Assembly (NCBI GenBank): GCA_002239005.1
Contig: MPNL01000013.1
Span: 1-64,000 of the forward strand
Length of the DNA: 64,000 nucleotides
Reading direction: 5' to 3'
DNA from: Truepera sp. bin119
Lineage (GTDB): Bacteria > Deinococcota > Deinococci > Deinococcales > Trueperaceae
The translations under genes were made by a program, and so were the position numbers. Each line of letters begins with the position of its first letter. Within the stretch, counting starts at the first letter, position 1. Of this stretch, positions 26,834 to 36,873 are shown one piece after another. The notes under the pieces are model-generated. The model ran no database searches. It saw only the letters and a program-made list of their open reading frames with translations, and had not been told where the DNA came from.

Positions 26834-28072
26834 TCAGGTTGTTGCAAGCCTTGCTAGCGTCCGCGCCAATACCCTCACCCCGGCAGCGATAGCTTCTGGT
26901 TCGGCATACTCATCAGGCCGGTGGCTCACACCACCACGGCAGGGGATGAAGATCATACCGCTGGGGCACAGTTGCGCCATGAACAGCGCGTCGTGATAGG
27001 CACGGCCGAAAAGCGGTCGAGTCCAGAAACCGGCCTCTTCAGCAGCCGCAGTGATGGCCTGGATCACTTCCGCATCACAGATCACAGGCGGGTCGGCATT
27101 GATCACCTCGACCTCGGTGGCAACACCACGGGCTTCCTCAGCGGCGATAGCAGCCCGGATCGCTACCACCATAGTGTCGCGGCGCGCCAGCTCGGTGTCG
27201 CGAGCGTCGACCGTTAGGAAGACCTCGCTAGGGATCGAGTTGGCGGCCCGTGGGTGCACGTCGAAAATGCCTACGGTGGCAATGCTGTTGCCGCTACCGG
27301 TTCCCCTGGCCGCTTCCTCTACCGCCTGAGCGATCCGTGTCCCCGCCAGCAGTGCATCCCTGCGTTCCGACATCAGAACCGTGCCGGCATGTCCCCCTTC
27401 GCCACGCAGCTTAACGTGCAATGTCGTCGGCGCAGCGATGGCTTCAACCACGCCGATAGAGACTCCTTCGCGCTCGAGCAGGGGTCCCTGCTCAATGTGC
27501 AACTCGACAAAGGCGTGGTAATGACCCTTCGGCAGCCGAACATCCTCCAAGTCACCACGAAAGCCGGCTTGGCGGCGAACCTCATCGAGGTTGCGTCCCT
27601 CCTCATCCTCAAGGCGCCGGAGCTGCGGCGGCGTGACCGCTCCAGCCATAGCCCGGGAGCCTATACAGCCCAGGCCGAATCGGGTGGGCTCCTCAGAGGT
27701 GAACAGGATCAACTCGATTGGGCGCCCTGGCGAGAAGCCTGCAGCCTGGAGCGCCCGGATCGCCTCGAGCGCACCCAGCACGCCGACGGTGCCATCGAAG
27801 CGGCCTGAGTGGGGGACGGCGTCGATGTGGGAGCCGCTGGCCACTGCTGGGAGTCCCGGCTCGCAACCCTCCCAGCGGGCGAAGGTGTTGCCCAAGGCAT
27901 CCTCACGTAGGCGCAAGCCGGTGCCAGCCAGTAGGCCCTTGAGATAGGCGCGAGCAGCCAGATCGGTGTCGCTGTAGAGCACCCTGGTGACCGCCGGAGC
28001 AGGAGCGTCAGAAAGGCCAGCAAGATGCTCGAGCTCATCCGACAGGCGTGGCTGGTCGATGTCTATTTCCAC
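26834..28072 (-). CDS. Zn-dependent N-carbamoyl-L-amino-acid hydrolase/allantoate amidohydrolase (M20)
   Basis: Hydrolyses N-carbamoyl amino acids or ureides to amino acid, CO2 and ammonia. About 412 residues. The dinuclear metal site is visible: His in ASGSHIDAVPHSG with Asp in RFDGTVGVL, the Glu pair in FTSEEPTRFG, His in VELHIEQGP and His in FGRAYHDALFMA. The closing IPCRGGVSHRPDEY is typical. The GTG at 28072 is chosen since homology begins near IDQPRLSDELEHLAGL and GGTAGG lies upstream. It would complete the pathway begun by the hydantoinase at 23689, although encoded on the opposite strand. A second copy of the family starts at 63910. Confidence 0.92.
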   Translation of the reverse strand: MEIDIDQPRLSDELEHLAGLSDAPAPAVTRVLYSDTDLAARAYLKGLLAGTGLRLREDALGNTFARWEGCEPGLPAVASGSHIDAVPHSGRFDGTVGVLGALEAIRALQAAGFSPGRPIELILFTSEEPTRFGLGCIGSRAMAGAVTPPQLRRLEDEEGRNLDEVRRQAGFRGDLEDVRLPKGHYHAFVELHIEQGPLLEREGVSIGVVEAIAAPTTLHVKLRGEGGHAGTVLMSERRDALLAGTRIAQAVEEAARGTGSGNSIATVGIFDVHPRAANSIPSEVFLTVDARDTELARRDTMVVAIRAAIAAEEARGVATEVEVINADPPVICDAEVIQAITAAAEEAGFWTRPLFGRAYHDALFMAQLCPSGMIFIPCRGGVSHRPDEYAEPEAIAAGVRVLARTLARLATT

Positions 28073-28769
28073 GACTAGCCTACCCCCACGGCCGTGCTGC
28101 AAGGGATGGTGGTAGCACCTCCCCGCGACCATCGCACCACAGCACAGGCGTGGCGGACTTATGAGGACTTAGGCTCCTTATGAAAGATACGGCACACTGC
28201 TCCTGTGCGCCAAGTGATAGCCGGCACCGAAGTTGCACCTTACGACCTTCGACCACCCCTTCACACCTCCCAGCGGAAGCTCTATGAGAGCTTATTCCAA
28301 CAGATTAGAGAGTCGCTGGAACTGTTCGCGCATATGTTCTGAGTCTGACACCTAGTAGGCTTAACCAGTACTTCAGGCTTCGAAGCTCTGCTGATGGGGG
28401 CTCTCTTGAGCCAAAGACAACGGTGAACTGCGCTCTTGCTGACGCCCAGTTCTGGGAAACGACGCACCGGCCCCGCTTGTGGAGCCCGAGCATCAGTATT
28501 CTTGCCAGCCACCGGGCGTGTCGCTCTTGCAGCCCAACGTAGTAAGCCTAGCAGAACAGAGCCCTGCAAATCGACCTTCCCGAGGGGTGTCGGACGATAT
28601 ACAGCTAGAGCGGAGTCCCGCCAGCTATAGTCATTGCCGGCAAGGAGGCTGGAACCCCACGCGACCGGCCACCCTACCGGAAGGCGCTGAACCCATGCTG
28701 GGGTTCTAGGCAGCACGCCCCGAAGCACAAAGCTGTCCGAGCGGATCCGGGTACGAAGCGGGAGGGATT
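28073..28769. other. Long intergenic region between divergent genes
   Basis: About 700 bp between the carbamoylase (minus) and the exporter (plus). It contains two modest hairpins: ATGAGGACTTAGGCTCCTTAT near 28160 (split stem AGGA/TCCT) and GAACCC...GGGTTC at 28689-28706. A minus-strand frame from 28866 to 28282 has no stop for 194 codons but overlaps the exporter start and matches no family I know; the segment ELGVSKSAVHR looks faintly like a helix-turn-helix. I do not call a gene. Confidence 0.4.
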
Positions 28770-30551
28770 GTGACACTTTCGAAGCGAGACAGAGTATATA
28801 CCCTGGTAGGGATACTGCTCGCACTCTTCCTGGGTGCCCTGGATCAGACCATCGTATCGACAGCACTGCCGAAGATCGCCGAGGACCTACGCGGCCTCGA
28901 CCGCTTCACCTGGGTCGCCACCGCCTACCTGCTCGCCTCAACTGTGCTGGTTCCCATCTATGGGAAGCTCGCCGACACGTACCCCAGGAAGACAATTGAA
29001 CTCATAGCCATCTCTATCTTCCTTGCGGGCTCGTTCCTATGCGGGTTGTCGGGAGAGTTCGGCAGCCTGCCCCTCTTAGGGGACGGAATGACGCAACTCA
29101 TTCTCTTTCGGGCTCTCCAGGGCGTAGGCGGAGCCGGACTGTTCTCGCTTGCTTTCATCATCATCGCCGATCTGTTTCCTCCCAATGTCAGAGGGCGATA
29201 CCAGGGGCTTCTCGGAGCAACCTTCGGGATCGCCAGCGTAGTCGGGCCGTGGGTCGGCGGGCTACTGACGGATTACGGCAGCAATATCATCCCCGGTATC
29301 GAGGGCTGGCGCTGGGTGTTCTATGTAAACGTTCCCTTCGGCGCCTTGGCCCTCTGGTTTATCGTCCGGAGGATGCCTCAACTGCAGCCGGGGGGGGAGC
29401 GGGCACCCCTTGACGGCCTGTCCGCAGTCTTCCTCGTCCTCGGTCTCGTGCCCCTCGTCCTCGGGCTCCAACTCGACAAGAACGATTTTCCTTGGGCAGG
29501 AGCGGTGACGCTGAGCCTGCTCGGCACCTCCCTGATATTCCTGATTCTCTTCGTGCTCCGCTCGCTCATGTCGAGCAACCCGATCCTCGACATGAGGCTA
29601 TTTGGGAATCGAGTATTCAGCCTGTCAAACCTCGCAGTGCTCCTCCTCGGGGCAGCCTTCTTGGCGACGATTATCTTCCTCCCTCTATACATGGTGAACG
29701 TGGTGGGGGTCTCCGCGACCCGAGCGGGTGTCAGCCTCATCCCACTCTCTCTCGGTCTAGTATTCGGCGCCATCGTTGCAGGCCAACTGGTCTCGTTTTT
29801 CGGGCGCTACCGGCTACTTATGCTCATCGGCGGGGCGATACTCTTTGTTGGCCTGTGGCTACTTTCAAGCATGACAGCAGAGGTGCCCTACTGGAGGGTC
29901 ACCCTGTACATGGTGATCTGCGGCTTGGGCATAGGCCCTTCACTTCCCCTCTATACGCTGGCCATCCAGAACGCTGTCGAGGTGCAGAAGTTGGGGCAGG
30001 CGACGAGTACTGTGCAGTTTTTTCGCCAGATCGGGGGCACCGTCGGGGCTGCTGTCATGGGCACGGTGTTCGCAACGAGCCTCGCCACCTCGTTCGACTC
30101 ATTCTCCGCTGCAGGGGGCGTCCCAGGGGAGGTCGTCCTCTTCAGCAGTGAGGAACTCGCGGCGACGGGCGGGGCGGACGTAGGAGCACGGATACACACC
30201 TCCTTCGAAACCCAGTTCGAGGCGGTCTCTGCGGCAGCCCGGGCCGGCGACGAGGTTGCACTCAGGAGAGCACTCGAAGCCAGTCCCATGCCGGACCTCG
30301 CCCAAACTCTGGCCCTCCAACAGGACCGGCAGCTCCAGGGAGATCCCGACCGGATGGCCTCTTTCCTCGAGCAGCAGCGAGCCCTGTTCGATCAGGAGGC
30401 AGCCAACCTGATCGAAAGCATCACCGGACAGATCCGCGAGGCGTTCAACGCGGCCATCACCCTGATCTTCCGCTACCTGATCTGGGTCGTAATCGCGGGC
30501 TGGCTTGTCACGATTCCGATTCCGGTGTTAAGCCTCCGGACCACTAACTGA
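28770..30551 (+). CDS. DHA2-family (EmrB/QacA-type) MFS drug exporter, 14 TM
   Basis: Proton-driven inner-membrane exporter of 593 residues. The DHA2 signature [17 protein letters not shown] lies in the first helix, followed by the motif-A region [10 protein letters not shown] and the [13 protein letters not shown] segment that marks 14-helix members. A roughly 120-residue hydrophilic, glutamine- and glutamate-rich stretch sits between the last two helices (about residues 440-560), longer than usual. The GTG start has GGGAGG directly upstream. No adjoining regulator or periplasmic adaptor is present, so the substrate is unknown. Confidence 0.92.
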   Translation: MTLSKRDRVYTLVGILLALFLGALDQTIVSTALPKIAEDLRGLDRFTWVATAYLLASTVLVPIYGKLADTYPRKTIELIAISIFLAGSFLCGLSGEFGSLPLLGDGMTQLILFRALQGVGGAGLFSLAFIIIADLFPPNVRGRYQGLLGATFGIASVVGPWVGGLLTDYGSNIIPGIEGWRWVFYVNVPFGALALWFIVRRMPQLQPGGERAPLDGLSAVFLVLGLVPLVLGLQLDKNDFPWAGAVTLSLLGTSLIFLILFVLRSLMSSNPILDMRLFGNRVFSLSNLAVLLLGAAFLATIIFLPLYMVNVVGVSATRAGVSLIPLSLGLVFGAIVAGQLVSFFGRYRLLMLIGGAILFVGLWLLSSMTAEVPYWRVTLYMVICGLGIGPSLPLYTLAIQNAVEVQKLGQATSTVQFFRQIGGTVGAAVMGTVFATSLATSFDSFSAAGGVPGEVVLFSSEELAATGGADVGARIHTSFETQFEAVSAAARAGDEVALRRALEASPMPDLAQTLALQQDRQLQGDPDRMASFLEQQRALFDQEAANLIESITGQIREAFNAAITLIFRYLIWVVIAGWLVTIPIPVLSLRTTN

Positions 30552-30691
30552 TGTGGTTGCGGTTGCCGTCGACTGAGGGGGTTTTAGTTAGGTGCGGTGC
30601 TTGCTCTCTCATAATTTTGGGACGAAGTGAGCCGTCGGAATAGCTGCGCCGGTAACGGTGTCGTCGAATCCGGAATAACCTCCCCACCGTG

Positions 30692-30697
30692 CTATCA
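30692..30697 (+). promoter_or_regulatory. Probable -10 box before nfeD
   Basis: TATCAT lies 10 bp before the ATG at 30707, so a transcript would be almost leaderless. No clear -35 hexamer is present. The same arrangement, a -10 box within about 10 bp of the start codon, recurs at 37659. Leaderless messages are common in Deinococcota. Confidence 0.4.
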
Positions 30698-30706
30698 TCT
30701 ACGGGT

Positions 30707-32032
30707 ATGACAGTGAAGTTGTGGCGTGCAGCCATCCCCCTCTTCGCTGCCGTAACACTCACTCTATCTGCTGGCCAGTCACAGGGAACCGGCAACAGCG
30801 TGTGGCTCATCCCCATTGAAACCGATATCACGCCGGCCACCGCTGAGTTCGTCGTCTCGCGGGTTCGTCAGGCCAACTGGGAGCAGCCGCTCGCGGTCGT
30901 GTTCCTCATCGATACCAACGGGGGACAGGTGGCCGCCATGCAACGTATCGTCGATACCATCTTAACGCGAGCGGAACTCCCTACCATAGCCGTAGTAGAA
31001 AAGGCGTTCAGCGCTGGCGCGCTGATCGCAATGAGTGCCGAACAGTTAGCCATGCTCCCAGGCGCCTCCATCGGCGCGGCCCTACCGATCGTCGCGACTC
31101 CGATCGGTGCAAACCCCGTCGGCGAGAAGTTCAACTCGGCTGTCCGTGGACAGTTCCGAAGCGTGGCCGAGGCGAGGGGCCGAAATGCCCGCATAGCCGA
31201 GGGGATGGTCGACCAGAGGATCGAAATTCCAGGACTGTCCACTAGCGAGGAGTTGATCACGCTCACCAGTTCGCAGGCCGTGGAGCATGGCATTGCAAAT
31301 ATCGAAGCGAGAACCTTGCGGGACGCCCTTAACGCATTCGGTTACGGAGGTGTGTCGGTGGTCCGGCTCGAGCCGAACCTCACCGAACGGGTGGGAACCG
31401 CCCTCGCCAATCCGATCCTGGCGGCGATCCTCATTGCCATCGGGATAGGAGGAATCCTCATCGAGGTCTTTACCCCTGGCTTTGGCATCCCCGGTGCGGC
31501 AGGAATCCTGGCATTGGTACTCCTCGGGATGGGCGCCTTCGTAGCAACCCCGGCGGGCCCCATCGACCTGATCCTGATCCTCGCGGGCATCCTGCTCATC
31601 GCCCTCGAGGTACTGGTCATCCCCGGCTTCGGGGTGGCGGGCATTCTAGGCATCGCGGCTATCGTGGTCGCCGTGTTCCGAATCTTCCAGGGCAACGCGG
31701 TGATAGTGGTATCGCTCTCAGCTGTGTTTGGAGCAACACTACTCGCTCTCGCGTTCTGGCTCCTCCCTAATATCCGCATCGGCAAAGTGCTCATGTTAAA
31801 CACCCGTCTCACAAACGAGACCGACGACCCCAAGAAGGCGAGACTGGTAGGCGAAAAGAGCCACCTTCTCGGCCAGTTCGGGGTGGCGCTCTCCGACCTG
31901 AGACCTGCGGGGATCGCCCGCTTCGATAGGGAGCGGGTGGACGTGATCACGGAGGGGGATTTCATCTCCGCCGGATCGGAGATTGAGGTGTTGCACGTCG
32001 AGGGCAATCGGGTCACCGTGCGTGCAGCCTAG
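30707..32032 (+). CDS. nfeD: NfeD family membrane protease (ClpP-class, SppA-like)
   Basis: Long-form NfeD of 441 residues. It has a signal/anchor segment, a periplasmic ClpP-class serine-protease domain with nucleophile S102 in [13 protein letters not shown] and general-base K141 in PVGEKFNS, four or five membrane helices (about 225-360), and a C-terminal OB-fold. In characterised archaeal relatives the protease cuts a stomatin-type partner; the SPFH protein encoded next supports the same pairing here. It is the first gene of the operon nfeD-floA-(33042 gene)-phoH and onward. Confidence 0.9.
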   Translation: MTVKLWRAAIPLFAAVTLTLSAGQSQGTGNSVWLIPIETDITPATAEFVVSRVRQANWEQPLAVVFLIDTNGGQVAAMQRIVDTILTRAELPTIAVVEKAFSAGALIAMSAEQLAMLPGASIGAALPIVATPIGANPVGEKFNSAVRGQFRSVAEARGRNARIAEGMVDQRIEIPGLSTSEELITLTSSQAVEHGIANIEARTLRDALNAFGYGGVSVVRLEPNLTERVGTALANPILAAILIAIGIGGILIEVFTPGFGIPGAAGILALVLLGMGAFVATPAGPIDLILILAGILLIALEVLVIPGFGVAGILGIAAIVVAVFRIFQGNAVIVVSLSAVFGATLLALAFWLLPNIRIGKVLMLNTRLTNETDDPKKARLVGEKSHLLGQFGVALSDLRPAGIARFDRERVDVITEGDFISAGSEIEVLHVEGNRVTVRAA

Positions 32033-32070
32033 GACCAGGACCTGATTCCAGAACTCACGAGGAGACGAGA

Positions 32071-33045
32071 ATGGACTTCACCCTACTCATCATCGCAAGC
32101 GCCGCAATCCTGTTTTTCTTGGTCCTATTTACGATCATCCCGGTGGGCCTGTGGGTCTCGGCACTGGCCGCTGGTGTCCGGGTCAGCCTGATCAGTCTCG
32201 TCGCAATGCGGCTGCGGCGGGTGCCCCCCCGCAGCATCATCTTGCCGCTGATCAAGGCCGACAAGGCCGGTATCAGCGTCGAGCAGAACCAACTCGAGGC
32301 GCACTTCCTTGCTGGCGGCAATGTCGACCGGGTCGTCGACGCCCGGATCGCGGCGGACAAGGCGCGCATCACCCTGCCTTTCGACCGTGCCGCCGCTATC
32401 GATCTAGCCGGTAGAGATGTACTCGATGCCGTCAAGGTGTCGGTGAACCCCAGGGTCATCCAAACGCCAAACGTCTCCGCAGTCGCCAAAGACGGGATCG
32501 AACTGATCTCCACCGCGCGAGTCACGGTGCGGGCCAACCTCGAGCGGCTGGTGGGGGGTGCCGGGGAGGAGACCATCATCGCCCGAGTCGGTGAGGGTAT
32601 CGTCTCCTCGATCGGCTCGACCAACAGCCATAAGTCCGTGCTCGAGAACCCTGACACGATCTCAAAGACCGTGTTGGCCAAGGGCCTCGACAGCGGCACG
32701 GCATTCGAGATCTTGTCGATCGACATCGCCGACGTGAACGTCGGGCGCAACATCGGGGCGACCCTACAGACCGATCAGGCGGAGGCGGATAAGAATGTCG
32801 CCCAAGCCAAGGCTGAGGAGCGCCGCGCCATGGCCGTCGCGGCTGAGCAAGAGAATCGGGCCCTAGTTGAGGAGATGAGGGCCAAAGTGGTTGAGGCCGA
32901 GGCCGAGGTACCGCTGGCGATTGCGGAGGCATTCCGGGACGGCAATCTCGGCGTTATGGACTACTACAACATCCAGAACATCCAATCGGACACTCGCATG
33001 CGGTCCAATATCGCCCAAGCCACCGACATCGAAGTAGAAGAATGA
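32071..33045 (+). CDS. floA: Flotillin-like SPFH protein (FloA/YqfA)
   Basis: A 324-residue membrane-associated protein that organises lipid-microdomain assemblies. The hydrophobic N-terminus ([22 protein letters not shown]) anchors it, the SPFH domain spans about 40-220 with the YqfA-specific [27 protein letters not shown], and the alanine/glutamate-rich coiled-coil follows ([20 protein letters not shown]). GAGGAGACGAG precedes the ATG. Pairing with NfeD is conserved widely, so function in envelope quality control is likely. Confidence 0.93.
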   Translation: MDFTLLIIASAAILFFLVLFTIIPVGLWVSALAAGVRVSLISLVAMRLRRVPPRSIILPLIKADKAGISVEQNQLEAHFLAGGNVDRVVDARIAADKARITLPFDRAAAIDLAGRDVLDAVKVSVNPRVIQTPNVSAVAKDGIELISTARVTVRANLERLVGGAGEETIIARVGEGIVSSIGSTNSHKSVLENPDTISKTVLAKGLDSGTAFEILSIDIADVNVGRNIGATLQTDQAEADKNVAQAKAEERRAMAVAAEQENRALVEEMRAKVVEAEAEVPLAIAEAFRDGNLGVMDYYNIQNIQSDTRMRSNIAQATDIEVEE

Positions 33046-33641
33046 GTCTCGACTCCCTTATCAGCCTGCTTATCCTCATCTTCTTCATAGGACTACCCCT
33101 GCTGAGTCGACTGAGCAGGAGGGGTGGTCGGTCCCCCTCAGTTCCGTCACGCCCACCAAGCCACCCCCGAGTGATGGGCAAGAGGCAGCAGGAGATCCCA
33201 CAACAGCAGCCAGCTGACGAGGACTTCTTGCGCCGACTCGAGGAGGCTAGGCGCCGGGTGCAAGAGGCCATGAACCAGAGCGGTCGGACGGAAGCGCGAC
33301 TCCCGCAGCGGTCTGGGCAAACCCAAACCCCGCCGTCGCCTCCTCCTCCGGTGCCCTCTGCTGCGCCCGCTGGCCCGATCAGGATACCAGCCCCCTTGCA
33401 GGTGCCGTCAGGTCCCCTCTTGCAAACCTCGGTTCCCCCACCAGCAGAGAGAGAGGTTCCCGAAAGGCGCTCCGACCTGCCGGTCCGGAGGGTCCGCCGG
33501 GCAGCCGGACAGGGGAACGAGGGTCGAAACAGGCAGATCTCGGCAGATCGACAAGATATCATCAACGGCATCATCTGGAAGCAGATTCTGGATAGGCCGC
33601 CGTGGGAACGCAGAGGGAGGACGCCATCGCCACGACGGTAA
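33042..33641 (+). CDS. Proline-rich single-pass membrane protein, unknown function
   Basis: I do not recognise a family. The 199-residue protein begins with one hydrophobic helix ([17 protein letters not shown]), then an Arg/Ser/Pro-rich region, a short charged helix ([19 protein letters not shown]), a proline-rich linker and a basic C-terminal segment ending [15 protein letters not shown]. The ATG overlaps the floA stop by 4 bp (ATGA), and its 3' end overlaps the proposed phoH start, so it is translated in the same operon. Overlap at both ends and steady codon pattern favour a real gene; a role with floA/NfeD is inference from position only. Confidence 0.7.
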   Translation: MSLDSLISLLILIFFIGLPLLSRLSRRGGRSPSVPSRPPSHPRVMGKRQQEIPQQQPADEDFLRRLEEARRRVQEAMNQSGRTEARLPQRSGQTQTPPSPPPPVPSAAPAGPIRIPAPLQVPSGPLLQTSVPPPAEREVPERRSDLPVRRVRRAAGQGNEGRNRQISADRQDIINGIIWKQILDRPPWERRGRTPSPRR

Positions 33642-34543
33642 CGTTGAAGCTCCACAGTCCGGCCGAGGCAATGAGCCTCTTCGGTCACAACGACCAAAAC
33701 CTCAAAGCTCTACGGAGCCGTCTGAACGCCAAGGTCGTAGCGCGTGGGGATGAGCTCCGCCTCACGGGTGCCGATCAGGATGTCGAAGAGGCGGCGCGGA
33801 CCTTCCAGAGCCTGCTACGCACAATCCGCCAAGGGGGCGAACTCAGCCTCACCGAGCTCGAACACGCCGACCTCACGACTATCGTGTTGGAGGAAGAACC
33901 CGACCCTGCGCTTCCGCGGAGGGCGCAACCACAAACCTCAGGACAGCGCCGCTACATCCGGGCCATCCACAAAAGCGCCATCACCTTTGGGATCGGACCC
34001 GCCGGAACGGGCAAGACCTACCTTGCCGTCGCCATGGCCGTACAAGCCCTTGCTCACCGGCGAACCAAGCGGATTATCCTTACCCGCCCGGCTGTCGAAG
34101 CGGGCGAGCGGCTCGGCTTCCTGCCTGGGGACCTACAGGCGAAGATCGATCCCTACCTCCGCCCCCTCTATGACGCCCTTTACGACATGCTTCAGGGAAA
34201 CCGCATAGACCAGCTCATGGATCAGGGGAGTATCGAGGTCGCTCCACTGGCCTTCATGCGCGGACGGACGCTGAACGACGCCTTTATCATCCTCGATGAA
34301 GCCCAGAACACGACCCAGGAGCAGATGAAGATGTTCCTGACCCGGATGGGTTTTAACAGTAAGGTCGTGGTGACGGGGGATGTGACCCAGACCGACCTCC
34401 CAGGCTCCGTACAGAGCGGATTAACCGTAGCGGAGAAGATCCTGAAGGGAATCGAGGGCATCGAATTCCTATACTTCACGGAGCAGGACGTTGTCCGTCA
34501 CCCGCTCGTGGCTCGTATTATCAAGGCGTATGAGGGCAGCTAG
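33602..34543 (+). CDS. phoH: PhoH-like ATPase
   Basis: Cytoplasmic P-loop NTPase of about 313 residues, related to helicase cores and thought to act in RNA metabolism, often beside ybeY as here. Walker A is GPAGTGKTYLAVAMA and Walker B is FIILDEAQN, followed by the conserved TQEQMKMFLTRMGF and GDVTQTDLP. The first possible start is GTG 33602, which overlaps the previous gene by 40 bp. A better Shine-Dalgarno, GGAGG at 33616-33620, is followed by an in-frame ATC at 33626, an alternative that starts just before the conserved [10 protein letters not shown] give the GTG coordinate but consider the ATC possible. Confidence 0.92.
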   Translation: MGTQREDAIATTVTLKLHSPAEAMSLFGHNDQNLKALRSRLNAKVVARGDELRLTGADQDVEEAARTFQSLLRTIRQGGELSLTELEHADLTTIVLEEEPDPALPRRAQPQTSGQRRYIRAIHKSAITFGIGPAGTGKTYLAVAMAVQALAHRRTKRIILTRPAVEAGERLGFLPGDLQAKIDPYLRPLYDALYDMLQGNRIDQLMDQGSIEVAPLAFMRGRTLNDAFIILDEAQNTTQEQMKMFLTRMGFNSKVVVTGDVTQTDLPGSVQSGLTVAEKILKGIEGIEFLYFTEQDVVRHPLVARIIKAYEGS

Positions 34544-36482
34544 GCCAAAAGCGCTGAGAGTGCGGCTAGCGGGGCTCTACCTGCTGACGGTGTTGTCCCT
34601 CGCGGGCTTGCTCTATAACGTCTATGGCCAGCGCCAGAGGACGCTCCTCACCGCAGGGCAGACGAGCCCGGTAACATACACCTCGCCGATCGACATTCGT
34701 GTAACCGATCAAATCGCCACGGAGCGGGAGCGACAGGCCGCCCGGTTGCAGATCGAGCCGGTCTTCACCACCGATCTGGAGATACAACGCCTGATCGTCA
34801 GCACCGTGATCTCTGCCAACCTGCCGGCAGAGGTAACCGCTGTGGTGCTCGATGCCTACCAAAACCCCAGGGGGGTACGTGCCGAGGACATACCCGCTCT
34901 GATCGCTCGAGCCGTTCTAGAAGCACCTGCAGACAGGCTGGGGGAGGCCCGCCTCGTCCTCGAAAGGAACCTGCTACCCACCTCCTCGCCCAATCTCCAG
35001 CTCACGGAGGCGGCCCGGGATGCGGCCGCACAGGCGGTTCCCCCAGCGATGAGGGAGCTCCAGGTCGGACAGGTCATTGTCCTTGAGGACGAACCCCTAA
35101 CCGAGGAACACCTGCGGACCCTCGAGGCGGTCGGCCTGTACAGTGCCCGTTCTGACGCCTTCAAACAGACGATCTGGATCGTAATCGGAAGTCTCCTGCT
35201 CGCCAGCCTCTTCGGCCTCGCCATCCTGTATGCATCGCGCCACCTGGAGACCGTAAGTTGGCTACAATTGGCCTTCCTTGTACTCCTCTCACTCGCTACT
35301 TTGGCTGTGCAGCGCCTCGCTTTCCTTGCCACGGAGAATTTCCTCTTCCTCGCCCTAGTGCCGGTCCTCGTCGCTGTCCTGGTCTCCGAGACCGCAGCCC
35401 TCTTATGGTCGGGGTGGCTCGCCCTGATGGCGATGCTGCTGGCCCCTGCCCTCCCAGCCGCAACCCTGCTCACAGTTCTGGTCGGAGGCGTCAGTAGCGT
35501 CCTGCTGGTTCGGGCCGTCCCGACGCGTCTGTCGCTGCTCGTCGCAGCGACCGTGGGGGGGTTGATAGCCGGCCTGTGCCAAGTGCTTATAGGGATCGTC
35601 ACGGGGGCCAGCGCTCCGCTCCCTGCACTGACAGGGGCAGCTCTGGTCCTCGCCGGCGGTCTGGTAGCGGGAATCGGTGCCCTAGGGATGGTCCCGGTCG
35701 CAGAGAGCGCCTTCGGCTTCCTTACAACCTTTCGCCTCCTCGAGCTATCGAACCCCGCCAGTCCACTACTCCAGCGACTCCTGCTTGAGGCCCCTGGAAG
35801 CTATCAGCACAGTCTGATCATCTCGAATCTTGTCGAGCAGGCGGTCCAGAATATCGGTGGGAATGCCCTGCTCGCCCGCGTGGGGGCGCTGTACCACGAT
35901 GTCGGCAAGATCAGGAGGCCGCAGTTCTTCATTGAGAACCAGTTCTCCGGCGAGAACCCTCATAACAGCCTGAGTCCGCACCTGAGTTACCTAATCATCA
36001 CCAGCCACGTCCGCGACGGGTGCGAACTGCTGCGCGAGTACCGCCTACCTAGGGAACTCGAGCCGTTCGTCGCAGAACACCATGGCACCACAGTCCTCAG
36101 CTACTTCTACAAGCGTGCTCTCGAAGAGACCCCCTCGCTCGAGGAGTTGAATTTCCGCTACCCCAGCTCCAAACCGCAGACCACCGAGACAGCTGTGCTG
36201 ATGCTGGCCGACGCTGTCGAGTCAAGTTCGCGAACGTTGGTCGATCCGGGCACGTCAACTATCCGAGCGCTAATCGACCGAATCATCGAACAGCGGCTGC
36301 AAGATGACCAACTCTCAGAAAGCCCTCTCAATCTCCGTGACCTCGAGACCATTGCAAACACATTCGAACGCACATTGACCGCCATCTTACACAGGCGGGT
36401 CCGCTACCCGAATGTGCAAGAGATTCGGAGCCTACGACGTGGTGGAGATCCTCGACGAGACGTGCCGGTATCCGTTTCATAA
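34530..36482 (+). CDS. pgpH: 7TM-HD family cyclic di-AMP phosphodiesterase (PgpH-like)
   Basis: A 650-residue membrane protein. One N-terminal helix (GLYLLTVLSLAGLLYNVY) leads to an extracytoplasmic 7TMR-HDED domain, then about seven helices (residues 215-400), then a cytoplasmic HD domain with HSLIISNLVEQA, ALYHDVGKIRRP, HDxxK-type ligands and EHHGTTVLSYFY. PgpH proteins hydrolyse c-di-AMP, linking to osmotic and cell-wall control. The ATG at 34530 lies inside the 3' end of phoH (14-bp overlap), and ybeY begins before its stop, so the group is translationally coupled. Confidence 0.93.
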   Translation: MRAARPKALRVRLAGLYLLTVLSLAGLLYNVYGQRQRTLLTAGQTSPVTYTSPIDIRVTDQIATERERQAARLQIEPVFTTDLEIQRLIVSTVISANLPAEVTAVVLDAYQNPRGVRAEDIPALIARAVLEAPADRLGEARLVLERNLLPTSSPNLQLTEAARDAAAQAVPPAMRELQVGQVIVLEDEPLTEEHLRTLEAVGLYSARSDAFKQTIWIVIGSLLLASLFGLAILYASRHLETVSWLQLAFLVLLSLATLAVQRLAFLATENFLFLALVPVLVAVLVSETAALLWSGWLALMAMLLAPALPAATLLTVLVGGVSSVLLVRAVPTRLSLLVAATVGGLIAGLCQVLIGIVTGASAPLPALTGAALVLAGGLVAGIGALGMVPVAESAFGFLTTFRLLELSNPASPLLQRLLLEAPGSYQHSLIISNLVEQAVQNIGGNALLARVGALYHDVGKIRRPQFFIENQFSGENPHNSLSPHLSYLIITSHVRDGCELLREYRLPRELEPFVAEHHGTTVLSYFYKRALEETPSLEELNFRYPSSKPQTTETAVLMLADAVESSSRTLVDPGTSTIRALIDRIIEQRLQDDQLSESPLNLRDLETIANTFERTLTAILHRRVRYPNVQEIRSLRRGGDPRRDVPVSVS

Positions 36483-36873
36483 GGAGCTGAAGCTCGCCCT
36501 GACACAGCTCAAGGCCGAACTCGGGGCCTCAGAGCACGAACTGACGCTAATCCTCTGCGGAGACGAGCAAATCCGGAAGTTCAACCTCACATACCGGCAG
36601 GAGGACTCCACTCCGGATGTCCTCTCCTTTCCTCTAGCCGAGCCCGAGGATGCGGGAGTTCCCATTGTCTCCCACCTCGGGGATATAATGATCGGTGTCG
36701 ACGTAGCTGCTCGCCAGGCCCCTGCACACGGTCACGACCTCCGACAGGAGGTCCTCACTCTCGCCGCCCACGGCCTGATGCACCTACTTGGCCACAACCA
36801 TCCTTCGGAGGACGAATGGATAGCATTCAGAACGGCGCAGGCCCGGATCCTCGAGTTGAGTGATCGGCCTTGA
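36439..36873 (+). CDS. ybeY: Endoribonuclease/rRNA maturation factor YbeY
   Basis: Zn-dependent RNase for 16S rRNA 3' end maturation and ribosome quality control. The motif HGLMHLLGHNH supplies the three zinc histidines, and SFPLAEPEDAGVPIVSHLGDIMI matches the family's central sheet. I chose the GTG at 36439 because GGAG lies 8 nt upstream and homologues start close to this point; an ATG at 36412 would add nine residues. The gene overlaps pgpH by 44 bp and dgkA by 4 bp. Confidence 0.93.
   Translation: MVEILDETCRYPFHKELKLALTQLKAELGASEHELTLILCGDEQIRKFNLTYRQEDSTPDVLSFPLAEPEDAGVPIVSHLGDIMIGVDVAARQAPAHGHDLRQEVLTLAAHGLMHLLGHNHPSEDEWIAFRTAQARILELSDRP

Noticed and set aside
28282-28866. A 194-codon minus-strand open frame between the carbamoylase and the exporter.
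   Set aside because: Overlaps the exporter start, lacks family features, and long stop-free frames arise by chance in GC-rich DNA. A possible decayed transposase was considered but not supported.
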